Positions 46,333 through 59,335 of a DNA stretch of 64,000 nucleotides are shown here, piece after piece (positions within the stretch are counted from its first letter, which is position 1; each line of letters opens with the position of its first letter). This DNA comes from Xestospongia bergquistia (Eukaryota > Porifera > Demospongiae > Haplosclerida > Petrosiidae). The DNA lies in NCBI GenBank assembly GCA_963965975.1, contig OZ014411.1:18566446-18630445 (forward strand). Direction: 5' to 3'. The notes under the pieces were generated by a model, which saw only the letters and a program-made list of their open reading frames with translations, was not told where the DNA came from and searched no databases. The translations under genes and the position numbers were made by a program.

Positions 46333-49300
46333 GAAGTTAATAAAGTAAACAGCTCAGACTAAACGATTTTATGGGACTAACTAAATAAACTGTTATTAAC
46401 AGTTTAGTAAGTTGGTTTGCATTAACACTCTAAAGTCTTTAAATTAAAGATTTTAGAAGGTTTAGACTATTGAGTGAAGTTAATAAATTAAACAGCTCAG
46501 TCTAAAGGACTCTATGGTCCTGACTAAATAAACTGTTATTAACAGTTTAGTAAGTTTGTTTGCATTAACACTCTAAAGTCTTTAAATTAGAGACTTTAGA
46601 AGGTTTAGACTATTGATTGAAGTTAACAAAGGAAACAGCTCAATCTAATGGACTCTATGGGTCTAACTAAATGAACTGTCATTAACAGTTTAGTAAGTTG
46701 GTTTGCATTAACACTCTAAAGTCTTTAAATTAAAGACTTTAGAAGGTTTAGACTATTGAGTGAAGTTAATAAAGTAAACAGCTCAGTCTAAAGGACTCTA
46801 TGGGACTAACTAAATAAACTGTTATTAACAGTTTTGTAAGTTGGTTTGCATTAACACTCTAAAGTCTTTAAATTAAAGACTTTAGAAGATTTAGGCTATT
46901 GATAGAAGTTAACAAAGTAAACAGCTCAGTCTAAAGGACTCTATGGGACTAACTAAAGGAACTGTTATTAACAGTTTAGTAAGATGGTTTGCATTAACAC
47001 TCTAAAGTCTTTAAAATAAAGACTTTAGAAGGTTTAGACTATTGAGTGATGTTAATAAAGTAAACAGCTTAGTTTAAAGGACTCTATGGGACTAACTAAA
47101 TAAACTTTTATTAAATCTTTAGTAACTTTGCTTGCATTAACACTCTAAAGTCTTTTAATTAAAGACTTTAGAAGGTTTAGACTATTGAGTGAAGTTAATA
47201 AAGTATACAGCTCAGTATAAAGGACTCTATGGGACTAACTAAATGAACTGTTATTAACAGTTTAGTAAGTTGGTTTGCATTAACACTCTAAAGTCTTTAA
47301 ATTAAAGACTTTAGAAGGTTTAGACTATCGAGTGAAGTTAATAAAGTAAACAGCTCAGTCTAAAGGACTCTATGGGACTAACTAATTAAACTGTTATTAA
47401 CAGTTTAGTATGTTGGTTTGGATTATCACTCTAAAGTCTTTAAATTAAAGACTTTAGAAGTTTTAGACTATTGATAGAAGTTAACGAAGTGAACAGCTTA
47501 GTCTAAAGGACTCTATGGGACTAACTATTTTAACTGTTATTAACAGTTTAGTAAGTTGGTTTGCATTAACACTATAAAGTCTTTAAATTAAAGACTTTAG
47601 AAGGTTTAGACTATTGAGTGAAGTTAATAAAGTAAACAGCTTAGTTTAAAGGACTCTATGGGACTATCTAATAAACTTTTATTAAAGGTTTAGTAAGTTG
47701 GTTTGCATTAACACTCTAAAGTCTTTAAATTAAAGACTTTAGAAGGTTTAGACTATTGAGTGAAGTTAAGAAAGTATACAGCTCAGTATAAAGGACTCTA
47801 TGGGACTAACTAAATGAAAAGTTATTAACAGTTTCGTAAGTTGGTTTGCCTTAACACTCTAAAGTCTTTAAATTAAAGACTTTAGAAGTTTTAGACTATT
47901 GAGTGAAGTTAATAATGTAAACAGCTTAGTTTAAAGGACTCTATGGGACTAACTAAATAAACTTTTATTAAAAGTTTAGTAAGTTGTTTTGCATTAAGAC
48001 TCTAAAGTCTTTAAATTAAAGACTTTAGAAGGCTTAGACTACTGAGTGAAGTCAATAAAGTATACAGCTCAGTATAAAGGACTCTATGGGACTAACTAAA
48101 TGAACTGTTATTAACAGTTTAGTAAGTTTGTTTGCATTAACACTCTAAAGTCTTTAAATTAAAGACTTTAGAAGGTTTAGACTATTGATTGAAGTTAATA
48201 AAGTAAACAGGTCTGTCTAAAGGACTCTATGGGACTAACTAAATAAACTGTTATTAACAGTTTAGTAATTTGGTTTGCCTTTACACTGTAAAGTCTTTAA
48301 ACTAAAGACTGTAAAGGTTTAGACTATTGATAGAAGTTAACAAAGTAAACAGCTCTGTCTAAAAGACTCTATGGGACTAACTAAATGAACTCTTATTATA
48401 GTTCAGTAAATTGGTTTGCATTAACACTCTAAAGTCTTTAAATTAAAGACTTTAGAAAGTTTGGACTATTGATTGAGGTTAATAAATTAAACAGCTCAGT
48501 CTAAAGGATTCTATGGGACTAACTAAATAAACTGTTATTAACAATTTAGTAAGTTGGTTTGTATTAACACTCTAAAGTCTATAAATTAAAGACTTTAGAA
48601 GCTTTAGACTATTGATTGAAGTTAACAAAGTAAACAGATCAGTCTAAAGGACTGTATGGGACTAACTAAATAAAATATTATTAACAGTTTAGTAAGTTGG
48701 TTTGCATTAACACTCTAAAGTCTTTAAATTAAAGACTTTAGAAGGTTTAGACCATTGAGTGAAGTTAAAAAAGTATACAGCTCAGTTTAAGGACTCTATG
48801 GGACTAACTAAATAAACTGTTATTAACAGTTTAGTAAGTTGGTTTGCATTAACACTCTAAAGTCTTTAAATTAAAGACTTTGGAAGGTTTAGACTATTGA
48901 GTGAAGTTAATAAAGTAAATAGCTCAGTCTAAAGGACTCCATGGGACTAACTAAATAAAATGTTATTAACAGTTTAGTAAGTTTGTTTGCATTAATACTC
49001 TAAAGTCTTTAAATTAAAGACTTTAGAAGGTTTAGACTATTGATTGAAGTTAATAAAGTAAATAGCTCAGTCTAAAGGACTCTATTGGACTAACTAAATA
49101 AACTTTTATTAACAGTTTAGTAAGTTGGTTTGCATTAACACTCTAAAGTCTTTAAATTAAAGACTTTAGAAGGTTTAGACTATTGAGTGAAGTTAATAAA
49201 GCAAACAGCTCAGTCTAAAGGACTCTATGGGACTAACTAAATAAACTGCTATTAACAGTTTAGTAAGTTGGTTTGCATTAACACTCTAAAGCCTTTAAAT

Positions 49301-49902
49301 TAAAGACTTTAGAAGGTTTAGACTATTGATTGAAGTTAACAAAGTAAACAGCTCAGTCGAATAGACTTTATGGGACTAACTAAATAAACTCTTATTAACA
49401 GTTTAGTAAGTTGGTTTGCATTAACACTCTAAAGTCTTTAAATTAAAGACTTTAGAAGGTTTAAACCATTGACTGAAGTTAATAAAGTATACAGCTCAGT
49501 CTAAAGGACTCTATGGGAATAACTAAATAAACTGTTATTAACAGTTTAGTAAGTTGGTTCCCATTAAAACTCTAAAGTCTTTAAATTAAAGTCTTTAAAT
49601 GTTTAGACTATTGATTGAAGTTAACAAGGTAAACAGCTCAGTCTAAAGGACTCTATGGGACTAACTAAATGAACTGTTATTAACAGTTTAGTAAGTTGGT
49701 TTGCATTAACACTCTAAAGTCTTTAAATTAAAGACTATAAAAGGTTTAGACTATTGATTGAAGTTAATAAAGTAAACAGCTCAGTCTAAAGGACTCCATG
49801 GGACTAACTAAATAAACTGTTATTAACAGTTTAGTAAGTTTGTTTGCATTAACCCTCTAAAGTCTTTAAATTAAAGACTTTAGAAGGTTTAGACTATTGA
49901 GT

Positions 49903-51757
49903 GAAGTTAATAAAGTAAACAGCTAAGTCTAAAGGACTCTATGGGACTAACTAAATAAATTGCTATTAACAGTTTGGTAAGTTTGTTTGCATTAACACCC
50001 TGAAGTGTTTAAATTAAAGACTTTAGAAGGTTTAGACTATTGATTGAAGATAACAAAGTAAACAGCTCATCTAAAGGACTCTATGGGACTAACTAAATAA
50101 ACTGTCATTAACAGTTTAGTAAGTTGGTTTGCGTTAACACTCTAAAGTCTTTAAATTAAAGACTTTAGAAGGTTTAGACTATTAAGTTACGTTAATAAGT
50201 AAACAGCTCAGTCTAAAGGACTCTATGGGACTAACTAAATAAACTGTTATTAACAGTTTAGTAAGTTTGTTTGCATTAACACTCTAAAGTCTTTAAATTA
50301 AAGAGTTTAGAAGGTTTCGACTATTGATTTAAGTTAATAAAGTAAACAGCTCAGTCTAAACGACTCTATGGGACTAACTAAATAAACTGTTATTAACAGT
50401 TTAGTAAGTTGTTTGCATTAACACTCTAAAGTCTTTAAATTAAAGACTCTAGAAGGTTTAGACTATTGATTGAAGTTAAGAAAGTAAACAGCTCAGTCTA
50501 ATGGACTCTATGGGACTAACTAAATGAACTGTTATTAACAGTTTAGTAAGTTGGTTTGCATTAACACTCTAAAGTCTTTAAATTAAAGACTTTAGAAGTT
50601 TTAGACTATAGATTTAAGTTAAGAAAGTAAACAGCTCAGTCTAAAGGACTCTATGGGACAAACTAAATTAACTGTTATTAACAGTTTAGTAAGTTGGTTT
50701 GCATTAACACTCTAAAGTCTTTAAATTAAAGACTCTATAAGGTTTAGACTATTGACTGAAGTTAAGAAAGTAAACAGCTCAGTCTAATGGACTCTATGGG
50801 ATTAACTAAATGAACTGTTATTAACAGTTTAGTAAGTTGGTTTGCATTAACAGTCTAAAGTCTTTAAATTAAAGACTTTAAAGGTTTAGACTATTGATTG
50901 AAGTTAACAAAGTAAACAGCTCAGTCTAAAGGACTCTATGGGACTAACTAAATGAACTGTTATTAACAGTTTAGTAAGTTGGTTTGCATTAACACTCTAA
51001 AGTCTTTTAATTAAAGGCTTTAGAAGGTTAAGACTATTTATTGATGTTAATAAAGTAAACAGCTCAGTCTAAAGGATTTTATGGGACAAACTAAATAAAA
51101 TTTTATTCACAGTTTAGTAAGTTGGTTTGCATTAACACTCTAAAGTCTTTAAATTAAAGAGTTTAGAAGGTTTAGAATATTGAGTGAAGTTAATAAATTA
51201 AACAGCTAAGTCTAAAGGACTCTATGGGCCTAACTAAATAAACTGTTATTAACAGTTTAGTAAGTTGGTTTGCATTAACACTCTAAAGTCTTTAAATTAG
51301 AGACTTTAGAAGGTTTAGACTATTGATTGAAGTTAACAAAGTAAACAGCTCAGTGTAATGGACTCTATGGGACTAACTAAATGAACTGTTATTAACAGTT
51401 TAATAAGTTGTTTTGCATTAAGACTCTAAAGTCTTTAAATTAAAGACTTTAGAAGGTTTAGACTATTGAGTGAAGTTTATAAAGTAAACAGCTCAGTCTA
51501 AAGGACGCTATGGGAGTAACTAAATAAACTGTTGTTAACAGTTTAGTAAGTTGGTTTGCCTTAACACTCTAAAGTCTTTAAATTAAAGACTTTAGAAGGT
51601 TTAGACTATTGATAGAAGCTAACAAAGTAAACAGGTCAGTCTAAAGGACTCTATGGCACTAACTAAATGAACTGTTATTAACAGTTTAGTAAGTTGGTTT
51701 GCATTAACACTCTAAAGTCTTTAAAATAAAGACTTTAGAAGGTTTAGACTATTGAGT
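49903..51757 (+). repeat. 13-monomer duplication, copy 1
   Basis: Starts at 49903, 51758 and 53614 are 1855 and 1856 bp apart (13 x 143 = 1859). Shared markers are AGTTTGGTAAG with ACACCCTGAAGTG, GAAGATAACAAAG (50046 and 51901), TTAAGTTACGTTAATAAG, TATAGATTTAAGTTAAGAAAG, AAGGACGCTATGGGAG, and GAAGCTAACAAAG with ATGGCACTAAC (51615 and 53471). Confidence 0.9.
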
Positions 51758-53613
51758 GAAGTTAATAAAGTAAACAGCTAAGTCTAAAGGACTCTATGGG
51801 AATAACTAAATAAATTGCTATTAACAGTTTGGTAAGTTTGTTTGCATTAACACCCTGAAGTGTTTAAATTAAAGACTTTAGAAGGTTTAGACTATTGATT
51901 GAAGATAACAAAGTAAACAGCTCAGTCTAAAGGACTCTATGGGACTAACTAAATAAACTCTCATTAACAGTTTAGTAAGTTGGTTTGCGTTAACACTCTA
52001 AAGTCTTTAAATTAAAGACTTTAGAAGGTTTAGACTATTAAGTTACGTTAATAAGTAAACAGCTCAGTCTAAAGGACTCTATGGGACTAACTAAATAAAC
52101 TGTTATTAACAGTTTAGTAAGTTTGTTTGCATTAACACTCTAAAGTCTTTAAATTAAAGAGTTTAGAAGGTTTCGACTATTGATTTAAGTTAATAAAGTA
52201 AACAGCTCAGTCTAAACGACTCTATGGGACTAACTAAATAAACTTTTATTAACAGTTTAGTAAGTTGTTTGCATTAACACTCTAAAGTCTTTAAATTAAA
52301 GACTCTAGAAGGTTTAGACTATTGATTGAAGTTAAGAAAGTAAACAGCTCAGTCTAATGGACTCTATGGGACTAACTAAATGAACTGTTATTAACAGTTT
52401 AGTAAGTTGGTTCGCATTAACACTCTAAAGTCTTTAAATTAAAGACTTTAGAAGTTTTAGACTATAGATTTAAGTTAAGAAAGTAAACAGCTCAGTCTAA
52501 AGGACTCTATGGGACAAACTAAATTAACTGTTATTAACAGTTTAGTAAGTTGGTTTGCATTAACACTCTAAAGTCTTTAAATTAAAGACTCTATAAGGTT
52601 TAGACTATTGACTGAAGTTAAGAAAGTAAACAGCTCAGTCTAATGGACTCTATGGGATTAACTAAATGAACTGTTATTAACAGTTTAGTAAGTTGGTTTG
52701 CATTAACAGTCTAAAGTCTTTAAATTAAAGACTTTAAAGGTTTAGACTATTGATTGAAGTTAACAAAGTAAACAGCTCAGTCTAAAGGACTCTATGGGAC
52801 TAACTAAATGAACTGTTATTAACAGTTTAGTAAGTTGGTTTGCATTAACACTCTAAAGTCTTTTAATTAAAGGCTTTAGAAGGTTAAGACTATTTATTGA
52901 TGTTAATAAAGTAAACAGCTCAGTCTAAAGGATTTTATGGGACAAACTAAATAAAATTTTATTCACAGTTTAGTAAGTTGGTTTGCATTAACACTCTAAA
53001 GTCTTTAAATTAAAGAGTTTAGAAGGTTTAGAATATTGAGTGAAGTTAATAAATTAAACAGCTAAGTCTAAAGGACTCTATGGGCCTAACTAAATAAACT
53101 GTTATTAACAGTTTAGTAAGTTGGTTTGCATTAACACTCTAAAGTCTTTAAATTAGAGACTTTAGAAGGTTTAGACTATTGATTGAAGTTAACAAAGTAA
53201 ACAGCTCAGTGTAATGGACTCTATGGGACTAACTAAATGAACTGTTATTAACAGTTTAATAAGTTGTTTTGCATTAAGACTCTAAAGTCTTTAAATTAAA
53301 GACTTTAGAAGGTTTAGACTATTGAGTGAAGTTTATAAAGTAAACAGCTCAGTCTAAAGGACGCTATGGGAGTAACTAAATAAACTGTTATTAACAGTTT
53401 AGTAAGTTGGTTTGCCTTAACACTCTAAAGTCTTTAAATTAAAGACTTTAGAAGGTTTAGACTATTGATAGAAGCTAACAAAGTAAACAGGTCAGTCTAA
53501 AGGACTCTATGGCACTAACTAAATGAACTGTTATTAACAGTTTAGTAAGTTGGTTTGCATTAACACTCTAAAGTCTTTAAAATAAAGACTTTAGAAGGTT
53601 TAGACTATTGAGT
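51758..53613 (+). repeat. 13-monomer duplication, copy 2
   Basis: Second copy, nearly identical by eye. Differences include CTCATCTAAAGG in copy 1 against CTCAGTCTAAAGG here and GTTGTTAACAG against GTTATTAACAG. The match ends where a C-type monomer (CAGCTTATTTTAAAGG) begins at 53614. Confidence 0.9.
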
Positions 53614-54238
53614 GAAGTTAATAAAGTAAACAGCTTATTTTAAAGGACTCTATGGGACTAACTAAATAAACTTTCATTAAAAGTTTAGTAAGTTTTTTTG
53701 CATTAACACTCTAAAGTCTTTAAATTAAAGACTTTAGAAGGTTTAGACTATTGAGTGAAGTTAATAAAGTATACAGCTCAGTATAAAGGACTCTATGGGA
53801 CTAACTAAATGAACTGTTATTAACAGTTTAGTAAGTTGGTTTGCATTAACACTCTAAAGTCTTTAATTTAAAGACTTTAGAAGGTTTAGACTATTGAGTG
53901 AAGATAATAAAGTAAACTGCTCAGTTTAAAGGACTCTATGGGAGTAACTAAATAAACTGTTTTTAACAGTTTAGTAAGTTTGTTTGCATTAACACTCTAA
54001 AGTCTTTCAATTAAAGACTTTAGAAGGTTTAGACTATTGATAGAAGTTAACGAAATGAACAGCTTAGTCTAAAGGACTCTATGGGACTAGCTAAATTAAC
54101 TTTTATTAACAGTTTAGTAAGTTTGTTTGCATTAACACTCTAAAGTCTTTAAATTAAAGACTTTAGAAGGTTTAGACTATTGAGTGAAGTTAATAAAGTA
54201 AACAGCTTAGTTTAAAGGACTCTATGGGACTAACTAAA

Positions 54239-54259
54239 TAAACTTTTATTAAAAGTTTA
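54239..54259. repeat. P2 palindrome with paired change at 60/68
   Basis: Arms read TAAACTTTTA and TAAAAGTTTA around a T, perfect over 10 bp. Relative to consensus, G60 became T and its partner C68 became A. The same fully symmetrical form is at 47958-47978, and with 9-bp arms at 42670-42688. Confidence 0.92.
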
Positions 54260-57200
54260 GGAAGTTGGTTTGCATTAACACTCTAAAGTCTTTAAATTAA
54301 AGACTTTAGAAGGTTTAGACTATTGAGTGAAGTTAAGAAACTATACAGCTCAGTATAAAGGACTCTATGGGACTAACTAAATGAACAGTTATTAACAATT
54401 TCGTAAGTTGGTTTGCCTTAACAATCTAAAGTCTTTAAAATAAAGACTTTAGAAGGTTTAGACCATTGAGTGAAGTTAATAATGTAAACATCTTTGTTTA
54501 ATGGACTCTATGGGACTAACTAAATAAAATTTTATTAAAAGTTTAGTAAGTTGTTTTGCATAAACACTCTAAAGTCTTTAATTGAAAGACTTTAGAAGGC
54601 TTAGAGTATTGAGTGAAGTTAATAAAGTATACAGATCAGTATAAAGGACTCTATGGGACTAACTAAATGAACTGTTATTAACAGTTTAGTAAGTTGGTTT
54701 GCATAAATACTCTAAAGTCTTTAAATTAAAGAGTTTAGAAGGTTTAGACTATTGATTAAAGTTAATAAAGTAAACAGCTCAGTCTAAAGGACTCTATGGG
54801 ACTAACTAAATAAACTGTTTTTAACAGTTTAGTAAGTTGGTTTGCATTAACACTCTAAAGTCTTTAAATTAAAGACTTTAGAAGGTTTAGACTATTGATT
54901 GTAGTTAACAAAGTAAACAGCCCAGTCTAATGGACTCTATGGGTCTAACTAAATGAACTGTTATTAACAGTTTAATAAGTTAGTTTGCATTAACACTCTA
55001 AAGTCTTTAAATTAAAGACTTTAGAAGGTTTAGACTATTGAGTGAAGTTAATAAAGTATACAGCTCAGTCTAAAGGATTCTATGGGACTAACTAAATAAA
55101 CTGTTATTAACAGTTTAGTAAGTTTGTTTGCATTAACACTCTAAAGTCTTTAAATTAAAGACTTTAGAAGGTTTAGACTATTGAGTGAAGTTAATCAAGT
55201 AACCATCTCAGTCTAAAGGACTCTATGGGACTAACTAAATAAACTGTTATTAACAGTTTAGTAAGTTGGTTTGCCTTATCACTCTAAAGTCTTTAAATTA
55301 AAGACTTTAGAAGGTTTGGACTATTGATAGAAGTTAACAAAGTAAACAGCTCAGTCAATGGACTCTATGGGACTAACTAAACGAACTGTTATTAACGGTT
55401 TAGTAAGTTGGTTTACATTAACACTCTAAAGTCTTTAAATTAAAGACTTTAGAAGGTTTAGACTATTTATTGAAGTTAATAAAGTAAACAGCTTAGTTTA
55501 AAGGACTCTATGGAACTAACTAAATAAACTGTTATTAAAAGTTTAGTAACTTGGTTTGCATTAACACTCTAAAGTCTTTAAATTAAAGACTTTAGAAGGT
55601 TTAGACTATTGAGTGAAGTTAATAAAGTATACAGCTCAGTATAAAGGACTCTATGGGACAAACTAAATGAAATGTTATTAACAGTTTAGTAAGTTGGTTT
55701 GCCTTAACACACTAAACTCTTTAAATTAAAGACTTTAGAAGATTTAGACTATTGAGTGAAGTTAATAAGTAAACAGCTCTGTCTAAAGGACTCTATTGGA
55801 CTAACTAAATAAACTGTTATTAACAGTTTAGTAAGTTGGTTTGCCTTTACACTCTAAAGTCTTTAATTAAAGACTTTAAAGGTTTAGACTATTGATAGAA
55901 GTTAACAAAGTAAACAGCTCAGTCTAAAGCACTCTATGGGACTAACTAAATGAACTGTTATTAACAGTTTTGTAAGTTAGTTTGAATTAACACTCTAAAG
56001 TCTTTAAAATAAAGACTTTAGAAGGTTTAGGCTATTGCTTGAAATTAATAAAGTAAACAGCTCAGTCTAAAGGATTCTAAGGGACTAACTAAATAAACTG
56101 TTATTAACAGTTTAGAAAGTTGGTTTACATTAACACTCTAAAGTCTTTAAATTAAAGACTTTAGAAGGTTTAGCTCTTGATTGAAGTTAACAAAGTAAAC
56201 AGCTCAGTCTAATGGTCTTTATGGGACTAACTAAATAAAATGTTTTAAACAGTTTAGTAAGTTGGTTTGCATTAACACTCTAAAGTCTTTAAATTAAAGA
56301 ATTTAGAAGGTTTAGACCATTGAGTGAAGATAATAAAGTATACAGCTCAGTCTAAAGGACTCTATGGGACTAACTAAATAAACTGTTATTAACAGTTTAG
56401 TAAGTTAGTTTGCATTAACACTCTAAAGTCTTTAAATTAAAGACTTTAGAAGGTTTAGACTATTGAGTGAAGTTTATAAAGTAAACAGCTCAGTCTAAAG
56501 GACTCCATGGGACTAACTAAATAAACTGTTATTAGCAGTTTAGTAAGTTGGTTTGCCTTTACACTCTAAAGTCTTTAAATTAAAGACTTTAAAGGTTTAG
56601 ACTATTGATTGAAGTTAACAAAGTAAACAGCTCAGTCTAAAGGACTCTATGGGACTAACTAAATGAACTGTTATTAACAGTTTAGTAAGTTGGTTTGCAT
56701 TAACACTTTTAAGTCTTTAAATTAAAGACTTTAGAATGTTTAGACTATTGATTGAAGTTAATAAAGTAAACAGCTCAGTCTAAAGGATTCTATGGGACTA
56801 ACTAAATAAACTGTTATTAACAGTTGAGTAAGTTGGTTTGCATTAACACTCTAAAGTCTTTAAATTAAAGATTATAGAAGGTTTAGACTATTGAGTGAAG
56901 TTAATAAATTAAACAGCCCAGTCTAAAGGACAGTATGGGACTAACTAAATAAAAAGTTATTAACACTTTAGTAAGTTGGTCTGCATTAACACTCTAAAGT
57001 CTTTAAATTAAAGACTTTAGATGGTTTAGACGATTGATTGAATTTAACAAAGTAAACAGATCAGTCTAATGGACTCTATGGGACTAACTAAATAAACTGT
57101 TATTAACAGTTTAATAAGTTGGTTTGCATTAACACTCTAAAGTCTTTAAATTAAAGACTTTAGAAGGTTTAGACTGTTGAGTGAAGTTAATAAAGTGATC

Positions 57201-58040
57201 AGCTCAGTCTAAAGGACTCTATGGTACTAACTAAATAAACTGTTATTAACAGTTTAGTAAGTTTGTTTGCCTTAAGACTCTAAAGTCTTTAAATTAAAGA
57301 CTTTAGAGGGTTTAGACTATTGAGTGAAGTTAATAAAGTAAACAGCTCAGTCTAAAGGACTCTAAGGGACTAACTAAATGAACTGTTATTAACAGTTTAG
57401 TAAGTTGGTTTGCATTAACACTCTAAAGTCTTTAAATGAAAGACTTTAGAAGGTTTAGACTATTGAGTGAAGTTAATAAAGTAAACAGCTCAGTCTAATG
57501 GACTCTATGGGACTAACTAAAGGAACTGTTATTAACAGTTTAGTAAGTTGGTTTGCATTAACACTCTAAAGTCTTTAAATTAAAGACTTTAGAAGGTTTA
57601 GACTATTGAGTGAAGTTAATAAAGTAAACAGCTCAGTCTAAAGGACTCTATGGGACTAACTAAAGAAACTGTTATTAACAGTTTAGTAAGTTAATTTGCA
57701 TTAACACTCTAAAGTCTTTAAATTAAAGACTTTAGAAGGTTTAGACTATTGAGTGAAGTTAATAAAGTAAGCAGCTCAGTCTAAAGGACTCTATGGGACT
57801 AACTAAATAAACTGTTATTAACAGTTTAGTAAGTTTGTTTGCATTAACACTCTAAAGTCTTTAAATTAAAGACTTTAGAAGGTTTAGACTATTGAGTGAA
57901 GTTAATAAAGTAAACAGCTCAGTTTAAAGGACTCTATGGGACTAACTAAATAAACTGTTATTAACAGTTTAGCAAGTTGGTTTGCATTAACACTCTAAAG
58001 TCTTTTAATTAAAGACTTTAGAAGGTTTAGACTATTGTGT

Positions 58041-59335
58041 GAAGTTAATAAAATAAACATCTCAGTCTAAAGGACTCTATGGGACTAACTAAATAAACTG
58101 CTATTACCAGTTTAGTAAGTTGGTTTGCATTAACACTCTAAAGTCTTTAAATTAAAGACTTTAGAAGGTTTAGACTATTGAGTTAAGTTAAGAAAGTGAT
58201 CAGCTCAGTCTAAAGGTCTCTATGGGAGTAACTAAATAAACTGTTATTAACAGTTTAGTATGTTGGTTTACCTTAATACTGTAAAGTCTTTAAATTAAAG
58301 ATTTTAGAAGGTTTAGACTATTGATAGATCTTAACAAAGTAAACAGCTCAGTCTAAAGGAGTCTAGGGGACTAACTAAATGAACTGTTATTAACAGTTTA
58401 GTAAGTTGGTTTGCATTAACACTCTAAAGTCTTTAAATTAAAGATTTTAGAAGGTTTAGACTATTGAGTGTAGTTAATAAAGTAAACAGCTTAGTTTAAA
58501 GGACTCTATGGGACTAACTAAATAAACTTTTATTAAAACTTTAGTAAGTTGGTTTGCATTAACACTCTAAAGTCTTTAAATTAGAGACATTAGAAGGTTT
58601 AGACTATTGATTGAAGTTAAGAAAGTTTACAGCTCAGTATAAAGGACTCTAGGACTCTATGGGACTAACTAAATAAACTCTTATTAACAGTTTAGTAAAT
58701 TGGTTTGCGTTAACACTCTCAAGTCTTTAAATTAAAGACTTTAGAAGGTTTAGACTATTGAGTGAAGTTAATAAAGTAAAAAGCTCAGTCTAAAGGACTC
58801 TATGGGACTAACTAAACAAACTGTTATTAACAGTTTAGTAAGTTGGTTTGCCTTAATACTCTAAAGTCTTTAAATTAAAGACTTTAGAATTTTTAGACTA
58901 TTGACTGAAGTTAATAAAGTAAACAGTTCAGTCTAATGGACTCTATAGGACTAACTAAATAAACTGTTATTAACAGTTTACTAAGTTGGTTTGCATTAAC
59001 ACTCTAAAGTCTTTAAATTAAAGACTTTAGAAGGTTTAGACTATTGAGTGAAGTTAATAAAGTAAACAGCTCACTCTAAAGGACTCTATGGGACTAACTA
59101 AATAAACTGTTATTAACAGTTTAGTAAGTTGGTTTGCCTTTACACTCTAAAGTCTTTAAATTAAAGACTTTAGAAGGTTTAGACTATTGAGTGAAGTTAT
59201 TGAAGTAAACAGCTCAGTCTAAAGGACTCTATGTGACTAACTATATAAACTGTTATTAACAGTTTAGTAAGTTGGTTTGCCTTAACACTCTAAAGTCTTT
59301 AAATTAAAGACTTTAGAAGGTTTAGACTATTGGGT
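58041..59335 (+). repeat. 9-monomer duplication, copy 1
   Basis: Markers: AAATAAACATCTCAG (58051 and 59346), AAGTGATCAGCTC with GGTCTCTATGGGAG (58197 and 59491), GAGTCTAGGGGAC, a C-D pair, GACTGAAGTTAATAAAG with ACAGTTCAG, and GAAGTTATTGAAG with TATGTGACTAAC (59193 and 60480). Lag is 1295 across an 8-bp insertion in this copy and 1287 (9 x 143) beyond it. Confidence 0.9.
58644..58659 (+). repeat. 8-bp tandem duplication inside a monomer
   Basis: GGACTCTA is present twice in direct succession. It is absent from the homologous monomer in the second 9-mer copy and exactly explains the 1295 against 1287 lag difference. Confidence 0.93.
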
